From Erysipelotrichaceae bacterium OPF54 (GTDB lineage: Bacteria > Bacillota_I > Bacilli_A > Erysipelotrichales > Erysipelotrichaceae): a stretch of DNA of 64,000 nucleotides. Below, in pieces: positions 61,187-64,000 of this stretch. A program made the position numbers and the translations under genes. A model generated the notes under the pieces. That model was not told the origin of the DNA. It did no database searches and worked only from the letters and a program-made list of their open reading frames with translations. The stretch is from the NCBI GenBank assembly GCA_022834735.1, contig BQKD01000001.1, positions 1,155,659-1,219,658 of the forward strand. Reading direction: 5' to 3'. Each line of letters starts with the position of its first letter. Position 1 is the stretch's first letter.

Positions 61187-62389
61187 ATGAATATTAAAAT
61201 CAAATTTGGAAGTTTCAAAATTCCTTTAAATTTTTTAATTATTTTAATCTCCTTTATATATTGTTCGCCTGACTTTTTTGTTAAAAATAGTTTATTTAGT
61301 ACAAGAATTTTCTATATTAGATTGGTATGTAGTTTTATTGCTATATTGGTGTGGATGTTTAGTATAAAAAAAGAAAAATATATTAAAAATTTTTTGAATT
61401 ATTATCTAGTTTATTGCTTGATTTGCGTTATTTCAACGTTAATTAACAATGGTGATATGATAAAGATCTTTGGGAACTCTCTGAATACAATAGGACTGAT
61501 TATTTGGACAGGAATTATATTCCAGGGAAAATACAAAACGGTATTTAAAATTTATATTTTTTATCTTTTTGGATTGATAATTATTAATTGGCTTTTTCTG
61601 TTTATTTTTCCGAATGGCTATGCTATAACTGAAGATTATTATAGATTTAATTTTTTGGGGATAGATAATAATACCACTCCATATGTCTTAGTGGTATGTT
61701 GCGGGCTTTATTATTTTTATGTTCAATATAAATATGAATCAGTAAAGTTTTTATATATGTTAGGATTTATATTAGCGGCAGGACAGATATTTTGGCTCAA
61801 GGTAGGAACTGGAATCTTGGGAATTCTAGTTTTTTTTGTCTTAATATTGATTGATAAATATTTAAGCCTTGAGAAAGTTTTTAAACCTAATTTTTTTATA
61901 GTTTTTTTTCTTATTTTTGGAATATGTGCTGTTTTATTAAAACCAAATAATTTAATTGCTGATTTTGTAGCTAAATTAGTGGATAAAGATATTTCTTTTT
62001 CAGGTAGAACAACCATTTGGAAAATTGTAGTGAATTATATATTTTTACATCCTTGGCTAGGCTATGGAATACAAACAAAAAATATAGTACGAACAATTAC
62101 TGAAATTGAGAGATCATACGCTCCAGCTTCTCATGCTCATTCTCAGTATCTTCAGATTATAGTCGATACAGGTGTAATTTCCTTAATTCCAATATTAGCT
62201 CTTTTTTTTAATTTATTCAGAAAAGCTAGAAGAAAATGGAATATAAAGAGAGTTAGAATTTTAATGTATGGAATTATTTCTTTTTTTATAATGGCTATTG
62301 GAGAAGTGCTTTTTTTTGACATCTTTTGGCAATTTTTGTTTATTGTTTATGTTCTCATCTGTAAAGATAAGGGGTACCAACGAATATGA
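61187..62389 (+). CDS. Wzy-like O-antigen/capsule polymerase
   Basis: A 400-residue, very AT-rich integral membrane protein with about 11 hydrophobic segments. A large loop before the last helices (GYGIQTKNIVR ... YAPASHAHSQYLQ, about residues 295-325) matches the O-antigen ligase/polymerase pattern in which a His-containing HAHSQYLQ motif is conserved. It links repeat units at the outer face of the membrane. It overlaps the flippase gene by four bases. Confidence 0.85.
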   Translation: MNIKIKFGSFKIPLNFLIILISFIYCSPDFFVKNSLFSTRIFYIRLVCSFIAILVWMFSIKKEKYIKNFLNYYLVYCLICVISTLINNGDMIKIFGNSLNTIGLIIWTGIIFQGKYKTVFKIYIFYLFGLIIINWLFLFIFPNGYAITEDYYRFNFLGIDNNTTPYVLVVCCGLYYFYVQYKYESVKFLYMLGFILAAGQIFWLKVGTGILGILVFFVLILIDKYLSLEKVFKPNFFIVFFLIFGICAVLLKPNNLIADFVAKLVDKDISFSGRTTIWKIVVNYIFLHPWLGYGIQTKNIVRTITEIERSYAPASHAHSQYLQIIVDTGVISLIPILALFFNLFRKARRKWNIKRVRILMYGIISFFIMAIGEVLFFDIFWQFLFIVYVLICKDKGYQRI

Positions 62390-63906
62390 AAACAAAGAAT
62401 AATCAAATAAGAAAAAATGTTTTACTAACATCTATTTATTTTTTTGTAAATACTGGAATTAATTTTTATTTATCTAGCTACGTGATTAACAATATTGGAA
62501 TTTCTGCCAATGGGTTTATTAGTTTAGCTAATAGTTTTGTTGATTATGCTTCTCTAGTTACGGTTGCATTGAACTCTGTGGCTGGCAGGTTTATTTCTAT
62601 CTATGCAAGTAAAGGAGAATACGAAAAAGCTAAGAAATATTTTAATTCAGCTGTTGGTGCAGATTTAGTAATTGGATTATTAACACTGGGAATTGGGATT
62701 CTAGGGGTTATTAATTTAGAGAAAATTATTGAAATACCTATAGAGATGATTTGGGATGTTAAAATTCTGTTTTGTCTTGTATTTATTAATTTCTTTTTAT
62801 CAATAATGATTTCTGTGTTTTCAGTGTCAACTTTTATTGTAAATCGCATGGATTTAGCTGCTCTTAGGAGAACAGAAGGAGTAATTTTAAAAGCTGTTTT
62901 ATTGATTGGACTATTCTCTGTGTTCAGTCCTAAATTGTATTTTGTTAGTGTTGTTTCGATAAGTTATAGCATTTATTATTTAATATTTAATGTTTTTTAT
63001 CTTAAACGATATTGTCCAGATTTAAAAATAGAAATGAGATTTTTTTCACTAAAGCATTTTTTAGAAATGATTAGTAGCGGTATATGGAATACGATAACTC
63101 AATTAGGTTTTATTCTTACATCGGGTTTAGATCTTTTGATTTGTAATAAATGGTTAGGGGCAGTTGCTATGGGACAAATGTCGTTTCCAAAACAATTATA
63201 TAATATTATTACAGGTTTTATAAGTACACTTGTCACAGCATATCAACCGACATTTGTTAGACTGTATGCAGAGGGAAATATTGATAAGCTAAAAACAAGA
63301 TTGACAGAGGCCATGGGAGTTAGTGGGATATTATCATCTATAATAATAACGGATGTTGTGGTCTATGGAAAAGATTTTTTAAAATTATATATTCCAGGAC
63401 AAGATATTCAGTTAATATGGATATTAATGATTTTATCGATACAGGTACTCTTTGTATCAGGTACACAATATCCATTATATTATATTTATACATTGACAAA
63501 TAAATTAAAAGTAAATTCTATTGTAGAGATTTTTTCAGGAATAATAAACGTTGGGATTGTATTTATTTTATTGAGAAATACAGAGTTAGGAATATATGCT
63601 GTTGCAGGAGTGAGTACCTTAGTTGGTATTATTAAAAACTTATTTTTTACCCCTATGTATTCAGCATATTGCCTAAAAATTTCTAAAAAAACTTTTTATC
63701 CTCAAATTATTCGATATATAGTTGCGCTAGGTTTAACTCTATTCGTAAATTGGAGAATATCTAAATTATTTGTAATCCAAAGTTGGATGTCATTGATGAT
63801 TGTAGGTTGTATTTCTATAGTTATAGGAGGTTTAATAGGTTTTATTATTCAACTAAACGCATCATATCGACATGCAATTCAGAAGAAATTACTAGAAAGG
63901 ATATAA
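62386..63906 (+). CDS. Wzx-like polysaccharide flippase
   Basis: A 506-residue membrane protein with 12-14 hydrophobic segments and the polysaccharide transporter (MATE/PST) pattern, beginning KNVLLTSIYFFVNTGINFYL. It translocates the lipid-linked repeat unit across the membrane for polymerisation by Wzy. Start ATGA overlaps the wzy stop, so the two are translationally coupled. Very AT-rich, as are its neighbours. Confidence 0.88.
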   Translation: MKTKNNQIRKNVLLTSIYFFVNTGINFYLSSYVINNIGISANGFISLANSFVDYASLVTVALNSVAGRFISIYASKGEYEKAKKYFNSAVGADLVIGLLTLGIGILGVINLEKIIEIPIEMIWDVKILFCLVFINFFLSIMISVFSVSTFIVNRMDLAALRRTEGVILKAVLLIGLFSVFSPKLYFVSVVSISYSIYYLIFNVFYLKRYCPDLKIEMRFFSLKHFLEMISSGIWNTITQLGFILTSGLDLLICNKWLGAVAMGQMSFPKQLYNIITGFISTLVTAYQPTFVRLYAEGNIDKLKTRLTEAMGVSGILSSIIITDVVVYGKDFLKLYIPGQDIQLIWILMILSIQVLFVSGTQYPLYYIYTLTNKLKVNSIVEIFSGIINVGIVFILLRNTELGIYAVAGVSTLVGIIKNLFFTPMYSAYCLKISKKTFYPQIIRYIVALGLTLFVNWRISKLFVIQSWMSLMIVGCISIVIGGLIGFIIQLNASYRHAIQKKLLERI

Positions 63907-63911
63907 AAAAT

Positions 63912-64000
63912 ATGATATATGAAACTATTTTCAATAGTATGCGCAAAATGGATAACTATAAAATAATAAATACTGGGGATTCAGAATTGTGTTTTATTTT
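63912..64000 (+). CDS. Next capsule-operon gene, N-terminal part only
   Basis: An open frame starting MIYETIFNSMRKMDNYKI begins five bases after the flippase stop and runs off the window. A weak AAAAAAT context precedes the ATG. Too short to assign a family; it probably belongs to the same operon. Confidence 0.5.
   Translation, partial: MIYETIFNSMRKMDNYKIINTGDSELCFI

Overview
The window looks like the chromosome of a low-to-medium GC Gram-positive anaerobe of the Firmicutes. Gene content and style (zinc-type L33, IspG, class B PBP without PASTA domains, ROK/PTS-IIB fusion, DUF2812 protein, C_GCAxxG_C_C protein, GH1 with a DeoR-type regulator, TnpB elements) suggest the Erysipelotrichia; this placement is inference. 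No rRNA, tRNA or CRISPR array was seen.

Layout. 0-5.6 kb: a DUF4143 ATPase, a Crp/Fnr regulator, ispG and a class B penicillin-binding protein. 5.9-11.8 kb: a pile of mobile elements (IS30 and IS256 fragments and an IS200/IS605-type tnpB element split by a four-gene transposon). 11.8-38.3 kb: housekeeping genes, namely rpmG, an MBL hydrolase, a TetR/ABC exporter operon, an FAD dehydrogenase, a ROK-like fusion, an M29 aminopeptidase, a cell-envelope/sugar block with a DeoC-ManA fusion, class Ia ribonucleotide reductase, a HipA-like kinase, htpG with a CIRCE-like operator, an rRNA methyltransferase, ssb, and a GH1 glycosidase with its DeoR-type regulator. 38.4-49.6 kb: an AT-rich defence-like island with an ATPase/TOPRIM-like pair, a DUF3791-type small-gene pair, an abiE locus with a broken toxin gene, an intact tnpB, an IS110 element and a 1234-residue STAND-like protein. 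49.7-55.3 kb: a second mobile-element pile with an inverted second copy of the four-gene transposon inside a dead IS3-type element. 55.7-64 kb: an AT-rich capsule/exopolysaccharide operon (UDP-sugar dehydrogenase, TagA/CpsF, two GT4 and one GT11 glycosyltransferases, Wzy-like polymerase, Wzx-like flippase) that runs off the end.

Most interesting items. (1) The four-gene transposon (zinc-ribbon DUF6431-like protein, DDE transposase, AAA+ ATPase, 95-residue protein) is present twice in inverted orientation, each 3321 bp, with TGTAG...CTACA ends and 5-6 bp target duplications; both copies sit inside other transposase genes. (2) The 38.4-49.6 kb island combines several candidate anti-phage modules, including a huge protein lacking a canonical Walker A motif. 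(3) The AbiEii toxin gene has lost its conserved GG(S/T) motif and its C terminus while the antitoxin gene remains open.
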